Shown piece by piece: positions 44,488-55,772 of a stretch of 64,000 bases of DNA; the stretch's first letter is position 1, and each line of letters starts with the position of its first letter. Source of the stretch: Gelatoporia subvermispora B (lineage: Eukaryota > Basidiomycota > Agaricomycetes > Polyporales > Gelatoporiaceae); assembly GCA_000320605.2 (NCBI GenBank), contig KB445808.1, positions 62,001 through 126,000 of the forward strand, written 5' to 3'. The notes below the pieces were generated by a model that saw only the letters and a program-made list of their open reading frames with translations, ran no database searches and was not told the origin of the DNA. The position numbers and the translations under genes were made by a program.

Positions 44488-46891
44488 GGGGAATCCAGAT
44501 GCTTTGGTGAGGGGTCGATGCAGGTCCGTCAAGGCAGCAGAAAGTTTTGTAAGGACCGGCCGGCGGAGTTGGCTGACGCCGACCCCATCGTAAGGTTCCG
44601 ATAATCGTGATTCCCAACCCTCATGGGGCGGTGGTAATGTCGCGACTTTGTATCACAGACACATCCTAGCTGGACGCAGTCGTGACACCGGCAGTGGAGT
44701 AAGGTGAGAAGGCGAAAAGCTGTGTAGGTTTAGCGCTGACGGGCTTCTCGCATCCCGGTCATTTCCACTCAGCATTTCGCGGCGACAAAAAAGGAGATAA
44801 TTTGGCGCTCTCCACATACCGGATCTTACACTCTAGATTTCGAGTTGACACTAGTTGACAGGCGTGTCCTTGGAGGAGACCAGCTGTCCTCAGGATGGTA
44901 CGATTCGGGTGCTGCTAAGCATCCCGAGCATACCTGACTCATTGCGCAGCTTACACCGACAAAGGCCGAGCCTCTGGAGACTGGAGCAGGTCAAGTCCGA
45001 ACAGCCAATGCTAGGATGAACCTTCCTCGCCGGTTGCATGGCTCTTGGATCCATGGAATGGCGAGAGAACTTCAACGATCAACATGTCGGCGAACGTTCG
45101 GAGCGTTCCCGACGTCCCGTCTCTCTGCACCGCTCCCATGCGAGTCGGCGACTCGGAGCAGTCGGCCATGGTCACGTGCCATACATATTCAACGTCTGCA
45201 TCCTGCAGCAAACAAACCAGCGGTAACCGGTTGTATCGGATTAGCAAACTCACCTCAGTGCTCTCAGTCTGTGCGTGCGTTCTTCACGCCACCTCAAACA
45301 CGCCATTCCTTCTTGATAGCGCTTGATCCACAGGCCCGCACCCCAGTTCCACAAGTTGTCTATAGACGAACCGCAAGTGGAACTATGCGCTTGTCTCCAC
45401 TTTGCGACGTTCGCAGCTGGTACGATGGAAGTCAGCTCACCCACTGTTGGCTTGGGGCCTACGTTGGGCCACTATTCTGACGTTTACAGGTCGTCAGAGT
45501 CGATAATGACGATCTCTGGTCAGGTGGAAGTTGAGGTGCTGCCTGCGCGGGCCAAGGTTCTCAGGCGAAATTCTACCGTTAGTCCAGTAGACCAGACCTG
45601 TTTTCTGGGCGGCACTGAGCCGATATAGTGTTTTTTGGTTTTGTGGGGCTTCGTAACGTTTGATCCCATGAGCAGTATGTGTGTCCCGGTCGAAAGCATT
45701 CCTAAAAATGATAATTTTTCGACTTGGCCTGGATTCGACATTGTGAGTTCACAATTATCCCAATGAATTTTGATCCAACTCCGGAAGACACTTTCCTTCG
45801 GAATTTCTTCTTAGATAGCTACAATCCATCTTACTGCGCCGGCTGCCTAGTTGAATATACGCGTACGGGCACTTAATGGAGGCGCAACTGCACCAGCGGC
45901 TCCGGAGGTTGGCTAATGCGTCAGGAAGACTAATTTTGCCCAGATAAAGTCAGAAATCCACCCAAACGATAGCGGGGCCCTCGCTGCATACTGTGAGTCG
46001 ACAGTCTGAGCAATCCTTCTGCACGTATGTGGGGTCTTCAGCAGTTCCCGCGATTCTTACTGCTCAATGTTATTTGGTCACGTTCATAAGGAAGTATGTC
46101 AAGAGGTCTTACGGGATGGATTCCGGGGCCAACCGAGTAAGATCAGCCACGTGTAGTCTCTACATACAGTCCCTGCTATGTCGTTAGCACGCTGCGCGTA
46201 CGGGACGGTCGGCGGGAGATTTACACAAGGCAGAGGAAAGCGGGAGAATGGTATCATCCAGATTCGTAAGCGTCACAGTATTTGTGAGCTGGGTCATGGG
46301 AACTGCCGAACACGCAAGCACAAGACACGTCAGGCCAGAGACACCGTATTTGGCAGGAATCATACCATATAAGGATATGTGAGATATTGGATACTCATAC
46401 GGTACAGGAACCATTACAAGAACCATCTGATGGGGTGACTGATGTAATCTGCGGGTTCCTATAGCTTTATTTCTGTCCATCGGATTAACAGGAAGTTGCC
46501 CACAGAAGCCACTGTTCATTGACGTGCGGATCACCATCGTCTTGAGCTATTCAAGTCGTCTCGACTAACTTCGAGATTACAGACCAGAGCTGCAAGAAGA
46601 CGGCGAGATAGTTGCAGGTGTTCGACAATCCGTTACTTTTGCCCACACCCCAGCCTATACAAGGTCAAGTCTGTCGAGACTTTTAACAAATACGCCAAGG
46701 AGGATAAAGTCCTGTAGTGTGAGATGTCCATCCTTGTTTCGGGGCGGGCTGATTCGCCCGCGTGGAGTCATCAGGTATTAACAAGGTCTCACTCGTCGGA
46801 GTGGGCGCCGTCCCAATACTCAATGATAGGAGGTACCATGGACCAACTTCGCTACGCATGTGGCTACAAGGCCAAAGGAGTAGCGAAAGAA
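44488..46891. other. 2.4-kb gene-poor stretch with a relic shared with 47.1 kb
   Basis: No intact gene. The sequence at about 45090-45200 resembles 47090-47170 (GCAGTCGGCC-TGGTCACGT core and flanks, both orientations open), so both appear to be relics of one unidentified sequence. Several frames of 60-150 codons lack motifs. Confidence 0.4.
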
Positions 46892-47073
46892 CATCGGGAA
46901 AATCTTACATCTACTTTGGCGCTGCTTTTCCTGCTTTGGGCTATCAAAGCAGGAAAAGCGATGAAATCCTAGTCCCCTGGGACTGGGATTTTCCCAAGTT
47001 CACCGCTTTGGGGGCGCTTATCGACCAGAAAAGACGTGTGAGCGGTAAAAGTAAACACGAGATTTTGCTGATG
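46892..47073. mobile_element. MITE, copy 2
   Basis: A 182-bp element that, read on the reverse strand, is collinear with copy 1: same outer ends (CATCAGCAAAATCTC ... GATG), the same shared blocks TTTTACCGCT-like, AGCGCCC, GGAAAATCCCAGTCCCAGGG, TAGCCCAAAGCAG and CGCCAAAG. The central hairpin is imperfect here (one arm reads AAATCCTAGTCCC). The terminus on the left is mutated (CATCGG) and no TA duplication is evident, so this copy looks older or its flank has changed. Confidence 0.85.
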
Positions 47074-47875
47074 AACTCAGTGCCCGAGATGTTTGAGAGC
47101 GTTCCATGTGGCTTGGTGCAGTCGGCCGTGGTCACGTCCCACATTCCAACCTTCTGCAGTTATCCAACTAGCGCCGGGTGCGAGATCGTCTCCCGACAAG
47201 AGGTATGTTATACTAGCAAGTTCACGTCGTGGCTTGTCTGCATCTGCATGCAGCCCATATGCCGGTTCTTCGGACAACATATGACCTTCTAGTTCTAGCA
47301 TACACGCCATTTTCGATCTCTGCCACGCCGCACGCTCTACACTCCATGATATGTAGCCAACCGTCTACGGGCCCCACGACAAGCCCCGGGATTACTGTTT
47401 TGGCACTACGCCTTGCTGCTTGACAAATATCTCACCGGCTGTCTCTGAGATCATGAGAGATGTGAGCTTCCTCGGCACCTGTATCGTACGTCTACTGTCA
47501 CGGCGACTAGATGGCCTTCGCGCTCAATCTCCGTGTACTCTGAGCTGTCGGTGCGCATTCTTCCGCTGAGATATCTTGTGAAAGAGTGGAAGATGGGCAC
47601 CTTGTGTCCTAGAGCTTTGCAAGGACGAAGAAGACTGACTAACATTCTTACCCACACCGGTCCTCACCTCTATAAATCGGCGCTGCCCTGTGAGAATCAA
47701 CACCGCATCGTCGAAGGAGGCTTGGAGTTAATTGAGGGTTGATGAGACAACATGCACATTCAATTGTGCATACATTCCATATCTGCCTGTACAATACATA
47801 TCTCCAACTACCTACGTGCCGCAGCACAGTACGAATCCAGCTAAATGCAATCTCCCAGACACGTCTGACGGGTGC
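47074..47875. other. Gap between MITE copy 2 and the dynamin gene
   Basis: The first about 100 bp match the relic at 45.1 kb; the rest is featureless. It includes the 3' end of the dynamin-family gene. Confidence 0.4.
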
Positions 47876-50836
47876 TCATACACCCAGCCGAGCCAGTTCC
47901 ACTCTCGCGCTTTCCAGCCTGGTCTTCTTATTCACCAAATCCGCACGTTGCTGCGCAATCTTCGGAGGCTCCCGCAGGAGGTCCTCGCAGCGAGCGAGCG
48001 CATCCGGGCCCGTAACGCCAAGTTCTTTAAGTAATCTCTTATCGAGGGCTCCATCCCGTGTCAGGCCCAGGACGAGCTCGTGGTCTAGAGCCATCGGTAC
48101 TAGATCAGTGAATCGCTTATACGCCACTATGTTCACCCAACCATCAGCGAATGAACTTGGAAAGACAGGTGTTGCGATACGCACCGTGGAAGTAGGCCCG
48201 GACATCGGCCATGATACCTAATGCCGGTTCGTATTCATCTGGCGGTAGGAGCTTGGCCAGGTCCGCAGATTTCACATCGCGGAAACCAATCTTGTTCAGC
48301 CCAGAGAGAACACCTCCTACTGGATCGTCGGTCTTATAGCGAGATGATGACGCGAAGTAAGACTTGTGCGTCTTCAGCGTTTGAATGACAGAGCGGTGCT
48401 TGATATGGTGACGACACCCGCGGAAATATTCGAGATACTTTGCTCTGTAATCCGAGAAATAGCGGTAGTTGCGTGTAAATGGCGGCTGTTCGACTGCGAG
48501 GAGCCACACGACGCGACTTCTAGCTGTCTCGGCACCTTCCAATATGAAGTGTTCTACTATGTCGCTGTATCATACGCCACTTTGAATGAGGGAGTAAGGT
48601 CAAGCAATGGGACACTCACGAGACTTTCTGTTGAAATTTTCCTTCCGCAAAAGTGACAAAGTGCTTATCTATAAGCTTCTCTACGTACTTGAGCAAACGC
48701 TCGTGTACAAACGTGAGTAACAACTCTGTAGGGGATCTCCAGTGCCCAAGGATAGCGACGATGAGATCACGAGTGATGGTAAAAGGGATATGACCTGGAA
48801 GTTCTCTTGTCACAGCACTGTAGTCAAATGAGTGAGCAATTGACCCTACATCACACGGAGTATAGTCATACCTATCCGCGCAGGTCATTATCTCGTCCAC
48901 GTAGATGGCGCGGCGATCATCCTCGTCATCCTCGTCATCCGACACAACATCGTGTATGGTCGAAACCCTCGGAGGTGAGTCCCTGCATAACTCAGCTACG
49001 GAGCAGGGCACCTCGCTCACGGGGCAGGGCGCCTCACACACGGAGGAGGGCGCCTCACTCGAGGAGAAGAGCACCTCGCTCACGGAGTAGGGCGCCTCGC
49101 TCCTTACTGAAAGGCTCCTTGGTGGTGGGGGCCTCCTTCGTTCACGCCGAACTCCGAGGCGAGTCATCAATTCGTCAGGTTTCAGAGGGTCTGCGCGTTT
49201 TTTGGAGCTTTCGTACGGTCTGAAGTCCGGCGCTGTGCCTCTAATAGTTCTTCGAAATTCGTCCTGAGCAGGCCGAAGCGACTGAACCAGGCCATCATAT
49301 GGTGTCCCGTCCATGTGATGAGATAGATCCCTCGAGAAGTTGTTTAGGAGGAGAAGAACCTGCGCCAAGGCGTCGTCTCCCGGGGCCGGTGGGAGCTGCT
49401 GTATCTTTGCTTCGACTTCCTTTAATTCTCGCTTCACCTGTTTCATAAGCCCCGGCAGCCTAGCCAGTATCCGTGAGTAAGCGCGCCGCCGACCACATCA
49501 GAAAAGATATAACTCACGTCCTTCTTATCAAATCTAGCAAGACTTCGCTGAGCCGCTCGACGACATTCGCGGTGCCAAGCTGCTTGAGGCACTGTCTGTC
49601 CAGTGTCGACCAAGGCGGAGTCTTGGCAAAATAGTCGAGCTCTTGCTGCCGAGCTTCAGAGTATGTGATACCCGCACGCAGAGCTTGCGAGTCAGGTTGC
49701 CTCACGCTGAACCATCCATGTTCAAGCGGCTGATGCTCATTTTTGATAAAGCGAAGCCATCTTTCCTCTTCTCCGGTAGGAATGCGGTCTGGTTTCGTCA
49801 AGACGCCTATATGGGCCAGAGCGTGAGGTCAAACCGTAACGCTCGTTGGACAGACTTACCGATCGTTCGTTTTCCCGTACGGTCGACTGTCTTGGCGAGC
49901 TGGTGTGCGGCTTGATTCTCGAAGTCGGCTGCGGACCGTTTCATTTAATGCTGAATATAGTGGGCGGAATGATTTACTTACTCTCACATGCAACGGTGAG
50001 CAGAATTATGCAATTTACCTTCTTGATGTAAGACGTTGCAAGCTTGCGAACTAAATCAATATCTTCCGGGTTCCCTCCATCTGAGACACTGGCAATAAGA
50101 CCTGGACGCATATCAAATTAGAGTTGTCTCTGACTCCGTAGTGTAAATCTTACCCGGGAGGTCGACGAAGGACAAGTCGACTATGTCGGGTCCAGAGATG
50201 TCGAGAACAATGCTGTTCCTCGAGAAGCTACGTTCAGAAACTTCCACATCCGCATCAGGGCCATTCAGAAACTCTTGGAAATCACGAGTTGGATTCAATA
50301 TAGCCCGCTGTGCTCTGCGTATTCTCGCTTCTACTTCGTCTTTTTCGACAATCGTGTCTCCAAATACATGTTCTCGGGGGACGCCAAGGGGCTGGTCATC
50401 TAAGTCGGTAATGTATCGGAGCGTGACGGTGCATCTCCAAGGCTCGGCCGAGGACGACAACTGGCATTCAGTTGGGCACCTGTTGCCTGGTGAGTACCGC
50501 TGTTGGAGAATATCACCAGTCCAACCTTGTGCAAGTACCACTTGCCCTCGGAAGCTTGATGCCAGAGATAGCCTCTATCAGGGATGACTTGCCGGCACTT
50601 TGCATTCCGATGACGGCGATTGTTGGTAGGTCAATGTCGAGTTGAGCACTGGGTCACGAGTCAAAGAAAAGAAGATAATGGCACATATGAGCTGCGTACC
50701 CGGTCTTACGTAGATTGTTAATAACGTCGAGTAGCCTCCGTCTCTCGGTTGAGTGCAAAGCATCGAACAAATCGACGCTCCCATCGACGTCAGCCACACC
50801 CGAGTCATTTTCAGGGGTTCCGGAAGTGCGTTTCAT
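47876..50836 (-). CDS. Dynamin-family large GTPase
   Basis: Ten exons: 50700-50836, 50526-50648, 50154-50479, 49982-50101, 49860-49928, 49518-49806, 48872-49459, 48620-48817, 48185-48519, 47876-48126; 811 residues. GTPase motifs: GMQSAGKSS (60-68), [26 protein letters not shown] (261-265). The stalk follows, and the C-terminus has a GED-like block ([39 protein letters not shown]). It resembles Mx/interferon-induced-type fungal dynamins: no PH or Pro-rich domain, no transmembrane segment. Between stalk halves lies a Ser/Glu/Pro-rich insert with a 7-residue repeat (SEAPSSV-like). The 54-nt intron at 48818-48871 is in frame without a stop and could be retained. Start could be eight codons earlier at 50860. 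Role: membrane remodelling or antiviral-like, unknown here. Confidence 0.88.
48995..49107. repeat. 21-bp coding minisatellite in the dynamin gene
   Basis: About five imperfect 21-bp units of the type GGGCGCCTCGCTCACGGAG, in frame with the dynamin-family gene and encoding a 7-residue repeat [S/C]E[A/V]P-x-S-V on the minus strand. Confidence 0.8.
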
Positions 50837-52816
50837 CTTGAACTTGAAGCGCATAAGCACACAGAAGAATAGATTGGTTTGAGTACCTGGTCAAAGTCGT
50901 ACTGAGCCGAGAGATGGGGGGGATCTGTCGTGTAAAAGTACTTTATATATGCTTCTGTCGTGCAAGAGTTGAATTTAAAGCGCAGCTTAATCAGCTTCGG
51001 GTCACCATCGGTCATGAACATCCAACTATAGGTGACTTGCGGTCGGGAGACACCTGACTTGGAGTGACTTGTGCCAAGGCTGAGGTAGGAGAAGTAACTT
51101 TGCGTAATCACTGCCAGCTTCCATGCACTTGCACAACGAGCGGCACACGGCAGTCGGGGAAACAGACTAAATTGAGGACAAGCAATGGAGCATCCTATGC
51201 GTGTTGCGCAGCACGCCAAAGTAAACGGAACTACAAGCACAGACAGTCTCAGTGTCGGCACGTACAGCGTCGCCTCATGACCTACACCAGGCACCCAGGT
51301 GTAGCGTTAGTTGCGAAGAAGTTGCACTGTTAGACACATCCGGGTTAGACACATCCGGATTTCATAATTCGAGACAAGGCAAAGAGCTGACAACCCTCAG
51401 CAGGAGTAGACATCGTGCCGGCGGAGATTGACGAGTAGCTTGGAATAGATGCTCAACTACCAAGAAATACGCCGATGTATCCGGACGAGTATTTTGAGCA
51501 GGGTATTATCCCAGAAGACTATCTCAAATGACCGCCAGACTAAGCTTCGCTGCCATTTCTGATTACACGCTGCAGTTTACAAGGCTCTCAAGCGAAAGTC
51601 GTCAGACTACCGCTATTGCCGAGGTACCTCACCAAAAGAGCATGCCACTAGTCCAGAATAACAGCAGGAGTTGAAATCAGATGACACCTGAGACGAGAAT
51701 TTCGTACCACCCTTGGCTCGACGCAAGATGAAAAAGCTCTAGCGCGGGAGCATTCGATCACTAAGGTTCGGTAGTAGGAAAGGATACGTGTGTGCCAAAC
51801 AACTGAGGTGTACGAGGCGTTGTGGGAATAAATGACGTAAGCTTGGTAGGCGGTTTGAAGCGGTGACGACGGGTCGACTGTCATCTTCGACGTCTCGGCA
51901 ATATATCATTCTTTGGCAGCTGGATCAGCCCTGACAACGCGTGCTCTCAATGCCCTTGACATAAAGTACGTGTCCATCATTCTCTGCTCCTGAGTCGTCA
52001 GTGCTATGGGCGCTGATGTCCTCCCCGACATTGTGACAGATGTCCACATGCGACGTCGAGAATTGCGGCGTCTGTCCAGAAGACAGTCGTTCAATCTCGG
52101 GACCCATTCAGATTCTTCGACAAGTTTGAAGGATTCCGTCTCAATACCTTCAAGCGCCCATGGATCTACACATTGAGAGCTGCTTGCACTGGGCTTTGAC
52201 TAGAATACTAGGAGCATCTTGTGGACTTGAATGTCGCTTGTATGAGCGACTCGGCTCCCCCGTCAAACCGTGGTATGAAACCGCAGTTCTTGGTTGGCAA
52301 GAGTAGACCTCCAGCGTGCGTGATACATGCGTTGAGGCTGTTACACTCTGATCAAATATCTCGCTCACGACACATATAGTGAGTACAACTACGCTTGGCG
52401 GCAGTACGATCTGTCAAATGCCTCATGATTACCAGCGACGTAGGACACTCCGTCACGCTCGTGAGGGATTGTGCACAACCCTATTCGTGCGTCAGTCAAA
52501 GCTGCCATCCTCGAAATGACACTTTTTGACTCAATTGACAGTCACCATTGCCAACTGAAATCATGGCGTCCAATATATTTGACTTGGCTAGTACGCCAAA
52601 CCCTTCCAACACCGCCTATCATGATTAATGCTGGAATTCGTTTTCAAGGCCAGATGTCGCATTGTTGAACCCCTCACCTCTCGGATACACTCCTCCAGAG
52701 AATATATAAGCGGATAACGTAGCTTCTCTAAGGATGCACCATTGACTGGTTCGTATCCCCTCCGTGAGGTCTGTCTGTGCGACAGGATTGCAGCGTTACC
52801 ATCTCTTTCTTGCTCG
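50837..52816. other. 2-kb gap upstream of the dynamin-family gene
   Basis: At 50890-51060 the minus strand has an exon-like block (QVTYSWMFMTDGDPKLIKLR, AYIKYFYTTDPPHLSAQYDF) ending at a GTACTC donor with an acceptor at about 50846; this could be a 5' coding or leader exon of the dynamin gene, but no start was fixed. At about 51330-51362 a 15-bp unit GTTAGACACATCCGG is present twice in tandem. Nothing else recognised. Confidence 0.4.
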
Positions 52817-53874
52817 ATGCGAGTCATCGCTCACATGCTTCTCGTTCTTGTGGCACTGCTTGCTAGTCAAGGTAAGCTGATTCTCGTTACAATGCATGTG
52901 ACGGTTCTCATTTGTTCATTTCGCAGTCAGCGGGTATGTGATTCCCGCAGGTAGCCCCGCGTACGCTATGGTCAAGCGACAGGATCTTCCTCTATCGATT
53001 CCACCTCCTTCTGTCCCTTCTGTTCCTCCCGTTCCCACACTCCCTCCCCTTTCTCTTTCTCTCTCACTCCCCCCGTTCCCACACCTCCTCCCTTGTCTCT
53101 TTCTCTCCCCCCTGTTTCGATTCCTCCCGTGTCGATTCCTCCCGTGTCGATTCCTCCTGTTTCCATTCCTCCTGCTTCAATAATATCCGCTCCTTCCGGG
53201 TCGAGCACCTCCGCCTCAGGAACATCAGGGACCTCGTCTTCCACCCCGGGAACCTCGTCTTCCACCCCGGGAACCTCTTCAGAAACCTCGGGGACCTCAG
53301 GAACCTCAGAGACCTCTTCTTCGTCCTCAGAGACCTCACACTCCTCTTCCTCAGGCACCACCTCTTCCATTAACAACCACACTGTCGTCAATGTTCCTCA
53401 ACCAGTGAGTTCTATATGACAATGGTTGTATGCACGCTTGTCTGAAGTTTCGTGTTCAGTGTCTAAGTACCTGCGAACCCTACAATGAACATCTTTTGGT
53501 GCGAAGTACCTAAATATTAGTGTAACACACATGTATTGACGCAATTACCTCCAATACAGAGCTGCACCAACGCCAGCTGTGTGTGCTCATCCGTATCCGT
53601 GCAAGATATGGAGACTTGCTTGAACTGTGCTCTTAACGCGGACGCGGCATTCGAGTCGACAGCCCAGCAGTTTGCTTCGAGTATGTCCTTCGCGATGCTA
53701 GTCCTGTGCTGCACAGCTTATTGGCCGTCATATACAGATTTTACGTCTGGGTGTGCAATGCAAGGCATCCAAGTGAATCCCATATCACTGAAGAAGAACA
53801 GTTCGATTGGTCATGCCTCAATCTCAGGTGTTCTGTTGGCGGGAGCTGCGTTGATACTTGCCATATCTCTATAA
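52817..53874 (+). CDS. Secreted Ser/Thr/Pro-rich GPI-anchored-type protein
   Basis: Four exons: 52817-52871, 52927-53404, 53560-53680, 53738-53874. The N-terminus MRVIAHMLLVLVALLASQ is a signal peptide, followed by a KR site (MVKRQ). Then come Pro/Ser-rich repeats: VSIPP units encoded by 15-bp repeats at 53111-53170, and STPGTSSSTPGTSSETSGTS. A Cys-containing domain follows (SCTNASCVCSSVSVQDMETC, LNCALNADAAFESTAQQFAS, GCAMQGI), and a hydrophobic C-terminus (ISGVLLAGAALILAISL) typical of GPI signals. Exon 2 has a one-base frame slip at the six-C run 53069-53074: reading is open up to it in one frame and after it in another. The rest of the model is consistent with one extra C there. Likely a cell-wall or hyphal-surface protein. 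Confidence 0.7.
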
Positions 53875-54354
53875 TCGGTGACTGGGGGTGACACGTGTAG
53901 TATGCTGCTTTGAAACTCGTTGCGCTGGTTGTAGACCTGCTCAGCGAAGAATGCGGATTACTATGAAAGAGTCTAATAGAGTCGGAATATATTACCGAAC
54001 CAGAATTTCGACATGCAGGGCTCGATTTCAGCTAAGGCGCGGCTGCAGTACTAGCTATACGAACCGCGAGTATGGGCCGTAAGTTCAAAAATGGCCTACT
54101 ACAACGCTGTCGGCGAATATCTTGCGCTGCGACAGTGTTGCAGTTTCTTGCTGGACTCACCTCCACGATCGATATCCGCGAGGACCGGACGGCTTGGATG
54201 CTCGGAGCGCTCATTGATTAGTCAGCGAGCAGGTCGTGCAGACCACGACCTGGAGTCTACGGGTGCTCTAGCATCAGCCACAGCTGCTCTCTACTTGATC
54301 TACACCTCTGGTTCCCACGTTAAGAGACTGCATCTCTTGTCTTGTGCACGAATC
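53875..54354. other. Gap upstream of CTK3
   Basis: A 107-codon frame running through this gap joins in frame to the CTK3 start, but its upstream part lacks conservation-like character and Met 54355 fits the family start. No other feature. Confidence 0.45.
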
Positions 54355-55337
54355 ATGGACCCCTTTGAAGTGAGAATGCAGTTCCTGACACTGTTGCGAC
54401 GTCTGAACGCGTGAGTACGTTGTGTTGACCCTATGACGTGCTTGATCCTAAACGACTCATAAGTTCTCAACAGTCCATCCAAAAAGTCGTCGGATATGCT
54501 CTGAAATATTTTTCAGGCTGCGGTGAGGACCTCTGGGACTGTATAGTGGAGGAATGTCAAAAGGTGCGTGCTAAGTTGTCGAGTGATTTGCGCTATATTT
54601 GCTGAAGAAACACAGGGTTCCATAAACAACCGCATCAACATCCTTTACTTCCTGGACTCACTATGCGAGACATCACTGCTGGCAAAGTCCCATACTGGTT
54701 CCGCAAGCCAGGACGGCAGTCAAAATTCATCATTCTATGTCGACTATGTTTCTCGCGACCTAGGGAAAATCGTGGAGTATGTCGTGCCGGAGGGTAGACA
54801 GGGCCTGCCAAATCTCATGAGCACGAAACAAGTGTGTCCCCCTCGATCATTTACTCTGTGTTCAGGTCTGATGAACTGTCAACGAAGATCTTGGAGAGCT
54901 GGAGGAGCAAGCGTGTGCTCGACCCACAGAAGGTCGACGACGCGATGGCGACGCTGGACAGCAGGAAAGCAGCATTAGAACTGTCCGCGGACTCAACTGC
55001 AACACGCCCGTCGTCAGCAGCACTTCCCCGAACCGAGGTCTTCAAACGAATAGAAGAAGACCGTGAGCGCCACAAACGCCTGCGTGAGCGGCGTTGGGTC
55101 CAGCCCGTTTCGCACAATCCGCAGACGAACATGGCAACACAGCTTGCTGCCTTCCTCCCGCTAACAGACGACGGCGACGGCGAAGAGGAGCTGACGTTGG
55201 ACATTGAGTTCGAGAATGACTGGGAGACTACGAGTGACTGGAATGAGGACGACGACGACGCAGTGGTAGAGGAAAATGATCTCTGTTTTCCTGCCCGTGA
55301 TCCACAAGATGACGAACAGGCCATGGACCTATCATAG
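54355..55337 (+). CDS. CTK3: CTD kinase subunit gamma
   Basis: Four exons, 54355-54410, 54464-54563, 54616-54831, 54888-55337; 273 residues. The CID-like N-terminus is characteristic: MDPFEVRMQFLTLLRRLNAS, SIQKVVGYALKYFSGCGEDL, INNRINILYFLDSLCETSLL. Ctk3 is the regulatory partner in the Ctk1-Ctk2-Ctk3 kinase that phosphorylates Ser2 of the RNA polymerase II CTD. After the SWRSKRVLDPQKVDDAM helix there is a basic segment (EVFKRIEEDRERHKRLRERR) and an acidic tail rich in Asp/Glu ending QAMDLS. The last acceptor (TCAACGAAG) was chosen because it gives TKQILESWRSKRV; an alternative donor-acceptor pair would insert eight residues. Confidence 0.92.
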
Positions 55338-55772
55338 CTCCTCTCTGTGTGTATATTCTTTGTATTATGTAGCAATTCGTCTCGTTTGCCAGCACACTGT
55401 GATAACAGGCCCGTTCCGTTGAGTTTCCGTCAGTCGATAATCCACTTCGACTGTCCAAACCGTGCTAGACGGGGGCGGCTACTCAAAGCACACAATTTTT
55501 CCGCGTAGAATCCAGATGCTAGTTTCTATATAGAGGTCGGGAAAACAGAGTGTACAACAGCATGATGACATGACGTCGTGAAATGCGTCGCATAAGCAGA
55601 AAATGGCGTGCAAGTAATAAATTAGTGAATGCAAGAGCAACATAGCACGATCGAAAGCAACCGGGAATCATGAAGCCAGGGCACCTCTCAGTCTGCCCTT
55701 TGCCGTTTTAGACGACCCTTGCCATCTCTGCCGAGAAGTCAGCGAACAACGGCGACTGTCGAGTGAAGATCC
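55338..55772. other. Gap between convergent CTK3 and UTP20
   Basis: Holds 3' ends of the two convergent genes. No other feature recognised. Confidence 0.5.

Noticed and set aside
52938..53183. Leu/Phe/Pro-rich frame at the C-rich tract read as a membrane protein
   Set aside because: It is the out-of-frame continuation past the six-C run; the VSIPP repeat frame continues into good splice sites and a GPI-type end.
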